Source of the DNA: Armatimonadota bacterium
Lineage (GTDB): Bacteria > Armatimonadota > UBA5829 > DTJY01
Length of the DNA stretch: 64,000 bases
Reading direction: 5' to 3'
Assembly (NCBI GenBank): GCA_029907255.1
Contig: JARYMF010000010.1
Coordinates: 1-64,000, forward strand
The translations under genes and the position numbers were made by a program. Below, one piece after another: positions 1 to 8,658 of this stretch. Under the pieces are notes generated by a model, which made no database searches, had not been told where the DNA came from, and saw only the letters and a list, made by a program, of their open reading frames with translations. Numbering within the stretch: the first letter of the stretch is position 1; the number at the start of each line of letters is the position of its first letter.

Positions 1-1995
1 CAAACCTGCACACCAACAATGGGCAAGCTGAAGCATTGAGCCCTTGGGATGCGTCCAGTCGGTGTGGAACCATTGTTCGGTTATCATTCCTTTTCTTGCA
101 TTGAAGTCTCCATCCTCGCGTGCAATAAACTGATGGAAGCATGCAAGATGGTCTGCCGCCCTGCTAAGATAGTAGGTATCGCCTGTATATGACCACAGGC
201 GCAGCATCTCGGGATGACATATCAAGCCGTAGTTGTGAATATGGTTGTTTGATGGGGACGCAATATCTCCGCCCATTGTGCGAAAATTATATCTACCTAG
301 AATTGTTTCTTGCGAGAAAACCGTATTGTAGACCCATCGAAAAGTGGCTACCCAATCAGCAGCACGCTTGGCAAGCTCCAGCCATCGGTTATCCCTGGTA
401 GTCTCGTACAAATGGAGATAGGCAATCAATGCGTTGTAGCCATCCTCTGAAGTAGGTGTGAGGTGCACGTCCTCCGGCGCTCCATAAATATATTCGTCTT
501 CCACAAATTTCGAATAATATTCACCGGCCCGTATTCCAGCATCGGCATATGCGTCATTGCCAAAATATCTTGAGCCAGCAAGAAGCGCAGGAATCCACAT
601 CAATCCTCCAGCGCCATCCCATTCTTCTACTTCACCCGTCTTTACGTTATAGTAGGAGCCAAAGTTCCCGTCTGCTCGTTGGACCCTGAGAGCGACGTCG
701 AGGTTGCTCCGAACAGCTGACGCCCAATTTTCATGAGCTTCTTTTGCATCCTCAAGCGCTTGGAGGAAAAACCATGTGGCTTCGCTGACCGTACGAGCTT
801 GTATCCAATTAGGATTTGGGTTCCAGCCGGTTCCCCAACCTCGCTCTTGTGTCCATTCAGGCCAAAAGAGACCACACGGAGAAATTCCTTCATTGGCTAT
901 CTTGTCGAGCACCGAAAGCCCTGCCTCGGCATACTCTTTTATCCCTTTATCTTGCCCATATCGCCAAAGGACATAGGCATATGGAGCCCCGCTTACCCAG
1001 GCAACGTGCATGTGTGGCCTGTCAACTTGGCTTTTGCCTTTCCCAAAGTAGCTATCGAAAGCGCAGGTTTCATAAAGAACGCTTTGTTCGGCATCATAGT
1101 GCCAGCGATAAAGGCCATATGCTAGAAGTTCCTCGGCCTCAAGCTTCGTTAGCCAGGGACTGGTTTCATCCTCAGATTCATTGTAAATATCGCGAATCAA
1201 GCCATTGTAGGCATGTAGGTCGCGCTCGTCAACGTAGGTGCTAAACCCAAAAGAAACGCGTTCGGCCGGCATTATGGGGATTGTAAGTACTTCAGGCGCA
1301 TTTCCATCCTCGCGGCACGAGCTATATTTCACAGGCTCTTCGGCATACGGAAAGTTGAGCATCAATGCAATCTCTCCTTGTGTGCCCACGAAGCCAATCC
1401 CACTCTGCCCGTGACTGAACATCTCACTCGTTGCCAGACATGTTGTGAAGTTGTCTGTCCAACAGAAAACCGACGGACATGACGAGCGATCCGACCTAAA
1501 TGCCCAATAGCTAGATATAAAATCCTCGGGGCGATTTTCTTCGTATGAATAGCGGGGATATTTTCGCACGCAATTTTCGGGCCTGTTATGCTTATAGAAC
1601 ATCGCAGGCACCATCCAACGGGGAACGCCGGCATCGCAAACTTCGAAGCGCACTCTTAGACGGCATTCCTGCGCATTGTCGCCAATGTAGGCAACCCGAA
1701 TTTGCCAGTCGAATCTCGGCGCCTGGTCGCCAGCTGGAACGACACTGCCCGTTAGATGCCAATCAGGGAGGCCTGGAAACTCTCCTTCGAATTCTAGCTG
1801 TTCTTGCCCCAAAACCTTAATAATGCGGGCAGGAGCCACGATGTCTTCTGCCCATAAGGTCAAGAAACTCGGCGCAGACATCGCCATCACAAGCTGTCCT
1901 GAACGCTCCAGGTACAGCTTTGGAACGAACCATTCACCATCTGGCTCAAATATTAGCGTGGACTTTCCGTTTGTAATGGAAAATGCCCCAGGCAT
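1..1995 (-). CDS. Partial large protein, predicted six-hairpin glycosidase-like (3' end off the left edge)
   Basis: An uninterrupted minus-strand frame runs from a start near 2 kb to the left edge, so at least 665 residues are present and the C-terminus is missing. The N-terminal third looks beta-rich. The rest is helical with regularly spaced Trp, Tyr, Gly and Asp, for example AYVLWRYGQD, GTGWNPNPNW, WDGAGGLMW and SEDGYNALIAYL, which is the style of (alpha/alpha)6-toroid carbohydrate enzymes. I do not recognise an exact family. An ATG at 2025 is in frame, but it directly abuts a -10 box, so transcription would begin after it. I therefore prefer the ATG at 1995, which has GAG six bases upstream. 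No signal peptide is seen with either start. Confidence 0.6.
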   Translation of the reverse strand, partial: MPGAFSITNGKSTLIFEPDGEWFVPKLYLERSGQLVMAMSAPSFLTLWAEDIVAPARIIKVLGQEQLEFEGEFPGLPDWHLTGSVVPAGDQAPRFDWQIRVAYIGDNAQECRLRVRFEVCDAGVPRWMVPAMFYKHNRPENCVRKYPRYSYEENRPEDFISSYWAFRSDRSSCPSVFCWTDNFTTCLATSEMFSHGQSGIGFVGTQGEIALMLNFPYAEEPVKYSSCREDGNAPEVLTIPIMPAERVSFGFSTYVDERDLHAYNGLIRDIYNESEDETSPWLTKLEAEELLAYGLYRWHYDAEQSVLYETCAFDSYFGKGKSQVDRPHMHVAWVSGAPYAYVLWRYGQDKGIKEYAEAGLSVLDKIANEGISPCGLFWPEWTQERGWGTGWNPNPNWIQARTVSEATWFFLQALEDAKEAHENWASAVRSNLDVALRVQRADGNFGSYYNVKTGEVEEWDGAGGLMWIPALLAGSRYFGNDAYADAGIRAGEYYSKFVEDEYIYGAPEDVHLTPTSEDGYNALIAYLHLYETTRDNRWLELAKRAADWVATFRWVYNTVFSQETILGRYNFRTMGGDIASPSNNHIHNYGLICHPEMLRLWSYTGDTYYLSRAADHLACFHQFIAREDGDFNARKGMITEQWFHTDWTHPKGSMLQLAHCWCAGL

Positions 1996-2025
1996 AGGTA
2001 TCTCAATCCCATAATCGGCTCGCAT

Positions 2026-2055
2026 ATTATACGAACAGGGGACAAATGGTGTCAA
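2026..2055 (-). promoter_or_regulatory. Near-consensus sigma-70 promoter of the glycosidase-like gene
   Basis: Read on the minus strand: TTGACA at 2055-2050, an 18-base spacer, and TATAAT at 2031-2026. Both hexamers are perfect. The expected transcription start is near 2019, inside the longest possible reading frame, which argues for translation from 1995. Confidence 0.75.
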
Positions 2056-2262
2056 TGTGATGTGGTGCTAAAACAGTTTCTAGGGCTGAAGTTCAAAGCT
2101 AAGAGATTCAAACAAGCAGCCAGCTTTTTGCAAACTTGGCGAAGATCCCCTAAGCCGTTAAAGACAGCTTTTTATACCCTCCGCATCCTCCTGCATGTCT
2201 AATAAAAATAGAGCGCCAGAGAAACATAAACAAGCAAGAGTTCGACTAAACTTAAAATGCTG

Positions 2263-5200
2263 CTACTGAATTATTACCAAGTCAGTTGCTCGAATAAGCG
2301 GGCAGAGATTCGACCCCGACTGTATGCATGAACTAATACCGGTAACCTTCACATAATTGTTCAATGATGGGAAATTCGCAAAGCCAATAGCAGAAACCCT
2401 TATTCCCTCATGTCCAGAGTCACCAGTAACTTGAGAGCCGTCATCCAGCCAAAAATCCGTTCCCTCAACGTAGGTTACGCGGCCGGTTGTACAGATAAGG
2501 AGTCCTATATTGTTAAGTCCGCATGCACCGTCAATACCTGCCTGCCCAGCTCCCGTAACTTCGTTGTAATTCCAAGGCTCGCCTCCCACAGCGCGGTTGA
2601 TAAGCAAGAGGGATTCTATAGGGCAAGAAGCCCCAATTGTAGCGGTTGCCCCATTTATGTGTCTCTCGCTGCCAATTGTCTGCATTGTTCCGCCGACATT
2701 TATAAGCTTCCCTGCCGAAATTCCTTCTGGCATTTCAATAGGAGTAACACGAATGCCGGCTGCTTTGCTTTCTTCTTCGATGTAGAAGCAATCGGCAAAA
2801 ACTGCAGTAACTACCTTGTAATTCAATCCAACAGTGGCGCCATTCGGCAGGAGCTTTGCGCCGCCTATGGTCATTGGGGTATTTTGAACGACCGTTATGC
2901 CGTCGGAAACTCCTATTTCGCTCCAGAGGCCGGCGCCATTTTTGGCTTTCACGAGCACGTAATAAACCTGTCCATAAGAAAGAGAAAGGTCATTACGTGT
3001 TCCACTTTGCTGAGTGCCGACGCTTACCCAGCCGCCGTTTGGGATTATACCCGACTCAAACTTAGTTGTGCTAATGGCATATTGGTACTCGACAATGCCA
3101 GACTCAGAATCCGATGCCACCCAAGTTGCATGGATAGTGGTTGTGCTTGTGGTGAAAGCGCCATCATCGGTTACCACTGGTGTGGTGGGCGGCGTAGTAT
3201 CTAGAGGCGATAAATTCCACGTTCCGCTACCGCTTACACGCTTGATAACCAGATAACCGATTTCGCTTGCAGAAGGTGTATAGCTAATCGCTTCATCTAC
3301 GCCGTTTCCTCCGTTGGTACTGTAGGCGTGAATCACAGGGTTTCCTTTACTATCTGGTGTCCCCGAATAGAGATAAAGGTCAAAATCACCTGTAGAAGGA
3401 ACATCCAGGTTAACCGCAAACTGTACACCTGAAACCAAATTGACCTTTCTGGCCCAAGCTCTTCTATCGTAATACCCTCCAGTAGTTGAACCGGTGATTA
3501 TTGAGCCGTCATAAACCAATTTCACGGCCTCAACTGCAGCATCAGGATTTATAAGACCGAACCCTTCAAATAGGTCCTTGGGAGCTGTCGCACGCCCAAG
3601 CGTTGGGTTCGTGCCAGAATTGACTTCACGATTTGCATTTGACTCTGTGCATGTCGCGCACAAGAGCATCTTCACCAACAAAGGATGAGCATTTGAATTG
3701 AAATTCCAAACGAGACCATTTTCCTCAAGCGCTTGAATTACTAACGCCGCCGCCCCCGCAACGAACGGTGATGACATAGAAGTTCCTGCCATGTTGCAGT
3801 AGTCATTTGCTTGCACATCGGCAAACGAAGAGATTTCGGCATCTGAATTGTTTGTATCAGCAGAAAGTATGAGCGAATAGTAGTAGGACCCACCTGGTGC
3901 CATGACATCGGGTTTATAATCCTCGTCTGCGCCAGGCGAACTAAAACCACTGCTCGTATACTGCGTAAGCTCATTGATGTCATTACTCGCCGCCACGGTT
4001 ATCGCAAGCGCGGCTCTGCCTGGGTCATCAATCTGATTTGCCGCACCGGTGCCCGGTCCATCATTGCCAGCTGAACAAACAATCACTATTCCATTGTTGA
4101 CAGCCGTATTAGTTTTTGCCCGCAGAGTAGTATTTAGACCTGGGCTCCCGTAGACCCCCAAGCTCATATTGGCAACTTTGATTTTGTGAGTTACCCTCTT
4201 AGAAACAACGTCGTCCAGAGCCTCACCAATATCCGTTGTTGAACCTGTACCATCGTTTTTAAATACTTTCAATCCTGCCCAGCGGCATCCGGGGGCAACA
4301 CCTCGAAATGTATTGAATCCATCCCCAATTCCAGAATAAGTCACTAAGTTCGCCACCGCATATCTTCCAACGCTCTTGGATACGTTTTGAATTAAGGCAG
4401 CAGTATACTGATATTGTGACGAGGAGGTAAATGTGTTAGTCTCGGTAAGCGGCGAACTTCCGCTCGAAGCGCTACTTAACGCAGAATAGCTTCCAGTAGA
4501 GCCATTCGCGCGGTATAAACCATATAAACTCGTAGTTTTGTCACCGACCCAAGTCGCTGTGCTTGTGAATGTAGTATACAACCCGCTAGGGATATGTATT
4601 GGCGATGGATAGAAATAGCCACTGGTTAATTCAGACATATCGCCGCTGTCGGTATAGTATAGTACTGACGTTGAAGACCCGCCTGCGCCGCCGGTTCCTA
4701 GAGCGATTCCAGCAACGTGAGTTCCGTGGGCGCCATGATCAATAGGATTGGGTTCATTATCACTTGTCCAGTCCTTCCAGTACTGCATTCTGCCTGATAG
4801 ATCGGTATGCGATGCATCTATTCCCGTATCCAGGACAGCAATTGTCGTCCCACTGTTGCCCGAATATCCTGAGGAATTGCCGGCGAATCCTGGAGCCCAA
4901 ATAGGACGCACCCTGCCCGTCCGGGTCGCCTCATCAAGGTGAAGTTCAACTGGTTGGTCTTCGATTACGGCTACCAAAGAGTCGCCCATTTGAGCCTTAA
5001 GCATTTCGACAGCACCGAGCGTCATTGTTCCCGTCCAACCATAACTAACCGCCCGATAGATATGTTCAACTTTGCCGCCCAAAGCGATAAAATTTTCGAG
5101 TTGCTTCTGCGTAATTTGGCGATTAAATATCAACTCAACCCGGACGGGTACATCCAGTTGCTTTTTAAGTAATGCTTTGCGAAGGGGGTCAGGCGTGAGA

Positions 5201-5445
5201 GCAATTGCGTTATGGATTTCGCGAATTCGCTTTTGGATGCTATCCCCTATCTTGTCAAAATCGCTATCTGCTTCCAACGGATGCACAATTATAGGCTTCA
5301 CGTTAGGTTCAGGAGGCGGAGCAAGGACAACTTCTAATTGTCCGAAGGCTGGTGCATAAAGGATAAAAAGTAAAATTGCCGCGAGTAGCCAGAAAAAAGG
5401 TTTAAAGAGCTCGCCCTGAATTGCCTGATTACGGGATTTTCCCAT
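2263..5445 (-). CDS. Secreted subtilisin-like (S8) serine protease with PPC, FN3-like and OB-like C-terminal domains
   Basis: About 1060 residues. The start at 5445 has AGGGGG nine bases upstream; a longer frame to 5484 lacks this. A hydrophobic signal segment (about residues 15-36) precedes an I9-like propeptide region. The catalytic triad is visible: Asp206 (AVLDTGID), His243 (HGTHVAG) and Ser556 (GTSMSSPFVAG), with oxyanion Asn461 (SAGNDGPG). About 140 Ser/Thr/Tyr-rich residues are inserted between the His and the oxyanion Asn. After the protease come a pre-peptidase C-terminal-like domain, an FN3-like domain (after TTPPTTP) and two OB-like repeats. It should be exported to the envelope or outside. 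It is transcribed divergently from transketolase. Confidence 0.9.
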   Translation of the reverse strand: MGKSRNQAIQGELFKPFFWLLAAILLFILYAPAFGQLEVVLAPPPEPNVKPIIVHPLEADSDFDKIGDSIQKRIREIHNAIALTPDPLRKALLKKQLDVPVRVELIFNRQITQKQLENFIALGGKVEHIYRAVSYGWTGTMTLGAVEMLKAQMGDSLVAVIEDQPVELHLDEATRTGRVRPIWAPGFAGNSSGYSGNSGTTIAVLDTGIDASHTDLSGRMQYWKDWTSDNEPNPIDHGAHGTHVAGIALGTGGAGGSSTSVLYYTDSGDMSELTSGYFYPSPIHIPSGLYTTFTSTATWVGDKTTSLYGLYRANGSTGSYSALSSASSGSSPLTETNTFTSSSQYQYTAALIQNVSKSVGRYAVANLVTYSGIGDGFNTFRGVAPGCRWAGLKVFKNDGTGSTTDIGEALDDVVSKRVTHKIKVANMSLGVYGSPGLNTTLRAKTNTAVNNGIVIVCSAGNDGPGTGAANQIDDPGRAALAITVAASNDINELTQYTSSGFSSPGADEDYKPDVMAPGGSYYYSLILSADTNNSDAEISSFADVQANDYCNMAGTSMSSPFVAGAAALVIQALEENGLVWNFNSNAHPLLVKMLLCATCTESNANREVNSGTNPTLGRATAPKDLFEGFGLINPDAAVEAVKLVYDGSIITGSTTGGYYDRRAWARKVNLVSGVQFAVNLDVPSTGDFDLYLYSGTPDSKGNPVIHAYSTNGGNGVDEAISYTPSASEIGYLVIKRVSGSGTWNLSPLDTTPPTTPVVTDDGAFTTSTTTIHATWVASDSESGIVEYQYAISTTKFESGIIPNGGWVSVGTQQSGTRNDLSLSYGQVYYVLVKAKNGAGLWSEIGVSDGITVVQNTPMTIGGAKLLPNGATVGLNYKVVTAVFADCFYIEEESKAAGIRVTPIEMPEGISAGKLINVGGTMQTIGSERHINGATATIGASCPIESLLLINRAVGGEPWNYNEVTGAGQAGIDGACGLNNIGLLICTTGRVTYVEGTDFWLDDGSQVTGDSGHEGIRVSAIGFANFPSLNNYVKVTGISSCIQSGSNLCPLIRATDLVIIQ

Positions 5446-5584
5446 AAAAATTAACCCCCTAGCTACACGCACGGGAAGCAACAAGGGAAGCGTGAGGTGG
5501 GTACTTCATTTGTTATTTTTTTAGCATGCTTTAAGCGATATGTCAATACCAGTTTTTATTCTGAAACTTTCAGCAGGAGGGTAT

Positions 5585-5612
5585 TTGACTAAAAGCCAAG
5601 AATAACTAAAAT
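5585..5612 (+). promoter_or_regulatory. Candidate promoter of transketolase
   Basis: TTGACT (5585-5590), a 16-base spacer and TAAAAT (5607-5612). It lies about 110 bases before the transketolase start, which has its own strong ribosome-binding site, GAGGAGG, four bases before the ATG. Confidence 0.45.
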
Positions 5613-5636
5613 AAGGATAGTGTTTCGGCTTTTAGT
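5588..5636. repeat. 10-bp perfect inverted repeat around the transketolase promoter
   Basis: ACTAAAAGCC (5588-5597) and GGCTTTTAGT (5627-5636) are exact inverted copies with a 29-base gap that contains the candidate -10 box. The symmetry and position fit an operator. A weak RNA hairpin is the alternative. Confidence 0.4.
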
Positions 5637-5721
5637 TACTAAGTGTGTTATAGATAACTGGTAGCCGATATTTCAACTTATTAAAAAAACAATCAAAATC
5701 TGGCAACTTTGAGGAGGACAA

Positions 5722-7716
5722 ATGGCTGTTAAGCAATCGGTGATTTCCGAAGAGGAAGTACAGAGGCTAGAAGCAATTGCTAAGGAACTTCGAGCCTACA
5801 ACCTTATTTCCATATATGCTGCCGGGTCTGGGCATCCGGGCGGAACGTTATCAATAATCGACTTCGTTACCGTTCTTTATTTCCACACTCTAAACCACAA
5901 GCCGGAGGATCCATATTGGGAAGGTAGGGACCGAGTATTTTGGTCAACCGGTCACAAAGCGCCAGCGTTGTATGTAGCCCTCGCGCGAGCTGGATACTTC
6001 CCAATCGAGGAAGCTATGCGCCTCCGACAGCTTGGAAGCCCATTCCAAGGGCATCCGAATATGCTGGAACTCTGCGGCGTTGAAATCTCAAGCGGTTCGC
6101 TTGGGCAGGGGCTGGGTGTTGCAGTTGGTGCGGCCCTCGCCGCGAAACTGAACGGCCAGTCACACCGAATCTATTGCATAATGGGTGATGGCGAACAGCA
6201 AGAAGGAAGCATATGGGAAGCCGCCATGTCGGCTAGCCAATTCAAGCTAGATAATCTCTGCGGAATTCTCGACAAAAACAAGCTTCAAATTGATGGCTGG
6301 ACGAAGGATGTCATGAACATTGAGCCAATTGCCGACAAGTATCGGGCTTTTGGCTGGCACGTTATAGAGATAGATGGTCACGATATTGCTCAAATCGCAA
6401 CGGCATTTGAGGAAGCAAAAACAATCAAGGGCAAACCAACAATAGTAATTGGCGACACGATTAAGGGCAAGGGCGTTTCATTCATGGAGAATGAAGCGGG
6501 CTGGCATGGCATAGCCCCTAAGAAAGAACAATTCGAAAAGGCAATTGAGGAACTAAGATTCCCCGGGCTGACAGATGAAAGAATCAAGGAGTTGCTCGAC
6601 TACGCCTCAGCCCATGCCAAACGCGCTGCGGAAAATGCAAAATCAAAACTGCCTAAATTCAAGCGCGATTACTGGTGGAACTCCAGCAACGAAATGCAAG
6701 TTGAAATGGAACCAACTCGCATGGGCTTTGGCAAAGGACTTGCAAAAATTGGCGATGACCCAAGGATTGTTACAATTCACGCCGATATATCAGCTTCGAT
6801 TCGTATTACTGCCTTCGAGGAAAATAACCCCGAGCGCAAAAACCGAGTCTTCAGCGTTGGCATTGCCGAACAAAACATGATGGCAGTTGCAGGTGGCCTT
6901 GCAAAGGAGGGAAAAATTCCCATTACTGGCACCTACGGGGTATTCGCTGCTGGCCGGGCATGGGACCAGATTCGCACGACTATTTGTTATGCGAATCTCA
7001 ACGTGAAAATTGCAGGCGCACATGGTGGAATCTCAGTTGGGCCAGACGGTGCAACTCACCAAGCGCTTGAGGAAATCAGCCTTATGGCAATTCTCCCGAA
7101 CATGAACCTGATTGTGCCAGCCGATTCCATAGAAACCGAACGAGCAACCAAGATTGGAATCCTAGACGTTGTTGGCCCGGTTTATATTCGCTATGCAAGA
7201 GAGGCAACGCCGATAATTAGCACTTTCGAAACGCCTTTCGTTTTTGGGAAAGCCAACGTAATTCGCTACCGAGGCGCAAAACCTAATTTCGTTGATGCCT
7301 TCGAAACCATTTTAGCATCCGAATATAAGAACGAGAACGAGGATATTGCCATTATTGCATGTGGCCCTATGGTTCCTGAGGCAATGCGTGCGGCATGGAT
7401 ACTCAAGGAAGAGTTTGGCATGGAAACAAGGGTTCTAAATGTTCACACAGTCAAGCCAATAGACAAAGATGCTATCATCCGTGCGGCAAATGAAACCGGC
7501 GCTGTTCTCACTGCAGAAGAGCATCAAGTCGGCGGCTTCGGAAACATCGTAGCAGGAATCCTATTGAAAAACACCGAAAAGCCGATAGCATTTGATATGA
7601 TAGGAGTTCAAGACAAGTTCGGCGAATCAGGACAACCTTGGGAACTCATGCAAGTATTTGGCCTATGTGCAGAACATCTTGCTGATAAGGCGAAGAAGCT
7701 TGTTGAATCGAAATAA
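5722..7716 (+). CDS. tkt: Transketolase
   Basis: 664 residues, full length. The enzyme moves two-carbon ketol units between sugar phosphates in the non-oxidative pentose phosphate pathway and can make sedoheptulose-7-phosphate, the entry substrate for the heptose genes near 20 kb. The thiamine-diphosphate motif begins GDGEQQEG (residues 155-162) and ends at DNCG-like and NK residues about 25 positions later. The catalytic Glu of the pyrimidine domain is Glu383 in VGIAEQNM. The two halves resemble the split N and C subunits of archaeal and Thermotoga enzymes joined by a Lys-rich linker (about 290-320). It stands alone, divergent from the protease. Confidence 0.95.
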   Translation: MAVKQSVISEEEVQRLEAIAKELRAYNLISIYAAGSGHPGGTLSIIDFVTVLYFHTLNHKPEDPYWEGRDRVFWSTGHKAPALYVALARAGYFPIEEAMRLRQLGSPFQGHPNMLELCGVEISSGSLGQGLGVAVGAALAAKLNGQSHRIYCIMGDGEQQEGSIWEAAMSASQFKLDNLCGILDKNKLQIDGWTKDVMNIEPIADKYRAFGWHVIEIDGHDIAQIATAFEEAKTIKGKPTIVIGDTIKGKGVSFMENEAGWHGIAPKKEQFEKAIEELRFPGLTDERIKELLDYASAHAKRAAENAKSKLPKFKRDYWWNSSNEMQVEMEPTRMGFGKGLAKIGDDPRIVTIHADISASIRITAFEENNPERKNRVFSVGIAEQNMMAVAGGLAKEGKIPITGTYGVFAAGRAWDQIRTTICYANLNVKIAGAHGGISVGPDGATHQALEEISLMAILPNMNLIVPADSIETERATKIGILDVVGPVYIRYAREATPIISTFETPFVFGKANVIRYRGAKPNFVDAFETILASEYKNENEDIAIIACGPMVPEAMRAAWILKEEFGMETRVLNVHTVKPIDKDAIIRAANETGAVLTAEEHQVGGFGNIVAGILLKNTEKPIAFDMIGVQDKFGESGQPWELMQVFGLCAEHLADKAKKLVESK

Positions 7717-7757
7717 TGTGGGCAGGTTATAACAAAGTTTGCTGCCAAAAAGCCTGC

Positions 7758-7801
7758 GCTGATGGCTTCAGCCAATGTTTAATCCTGCTGAGGCCATCAG
7801 C
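7758..7801. terminator. Bidirectional terminator between convergent genes
   Basis: Arms 7758-7772 and 7787-7801 pair over 15 positions with one G-T wobble around a 14-base loop. On the plus strand they are followed by ATTTTATAATTTT, and on the minus strand by AGGCTTTTTGG. It can end both transketolase and the facing isomerase gene. The isomerase stop codon (7768-7770) lies inside the left arm. Confidence 0.7.
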
Positions 7802-8658
7802 ATTTTATAATTTTCCTCAAGCACTGACGCCGCTTCGCAAAGGCTTGCCGCTTCAAAGCGTGTCTCATACATAAAAGGCCCGGCATAACCAACTTCGTGA
7901 AGTGCTTTAATAAAGGTTTTCCAATCAATTATCCCCATGCCTGGCAGCCAGTGTTTTTCTTCTTTGCCGTCATAATCTGAGATATGAAGGGTAATTAAGT
8001 TTTTCCCCAATGCATATACCGATGGGATAATTTCATCCACAGGAAAAACATGATTTACATCAAGGCAAACGCCCACGTTGGAACGGTTAATCATTTGCAA
8101 GATGCTCAGCAGCTCCGAAGCACTGCTCCCAACAGCTAGATTTGTAAGCATTTCGACTGCTACCTCGATGTTTAAACCTTTGCAAAAATCTGCAATCTCC
8201 GCAATGCTCTGGGCGCTGTATTTTATCCGCTCAGGTTTTTGAGCGGCATCTTTTGCCGCAGAACCCCCATGGATAACCAAAGTCTTGCCTCCAAAAAGAT
8301 TCAACAAATTGGCAGCCCATTTGCATCCCTCAATTCCTCTGCGCCTGACATCATCGTCTAATGACCCCAGGTCCCGCATAGGACCAAATGGAGCATGCAT
8401 CGAGGAGATTTTGCCATGCTCGGAGAGGCGGTTTATACTAGCCGCAACATCCTCATCACCCAAGACATCGCTGTACCAAAGCTCGAGAGTTTGAATGCTG
8501 GAATTATGAACCACCTCAACCAATTCGCGGAAATACGCGCGCACATAGGGGAGATCTTCGGGCGAAGACTGCTCACCACCATCAAGAACAGCTCTAACTT
8601 GTCGTGAGGCTAAATCATTGAAGCACCAGGTTGACACTCCGAGCGGCATCTTCATCAC
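7768..8658 (-). CDS. Sugar phosphate isomerase/epimerase-like TIM-barrel protein (AP endonuclease 2 / xylose isomerase-like fold)
   Basis: 296 residues. The family opens and closes sugars or cyclitols at a divalent-metal centre in a TIM barrel; the substrate here is unknown. Characteristic stretches are MPLGVSTWCF at the N-terminus, VAVEMLTN (a metal-ligand Glu), GVCLDVNHVF, ITLHISDYDG with metal-site His and Asp, and MYETRFE near the C-terminus. The likely start is GTG at 8658 or ATG at 8655, with GGAGG 9 or 12 bases upstream. The first base of the GTG is also the last base of the add stop codon, so the two are probably translationally coupled. Confidence 0.8.
   Translation of the reverse strand: MMKMPLGVSTWCFNDLASRQVRAVLDGGEQSSPEDLPYVRAYFRELVEVVHNSSIQTLELWYSDVLGDEDVAASINRLSEHGKISSMHAPFGPMRDLGSLDDDVRRRGIEGCKWAANLLNLFGGKTLVIHGGSAAKDAAQKPERIKYSAQSIAEIADFCKGLNIEVAVEMLTNLAVGSSASELLSILQMINRSNVGVCLDVNHVFPVDEIIPSVYALGKNLITLHISDYDGKEEKHWLPGMGIIDWKTFIKALHEVGYAGPFMYETRFEAASLCEAASVLEENYKMLMASAGLNIG

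Noticed and set aside
733-1820. Several plus-strand and minus-strand frames of 60-140 codons in the first 2 kb
   Set aside because: One continuous minus-strand frame runs through the whole stretch to the left edge with sensible protein composition. The others are shadows.
2410-3204. A 264-codon plus-strand frame opposite the protease
   Set aside because: The minus-strand frame has the complete S8 triad; the plus frame has no recognizable domain.
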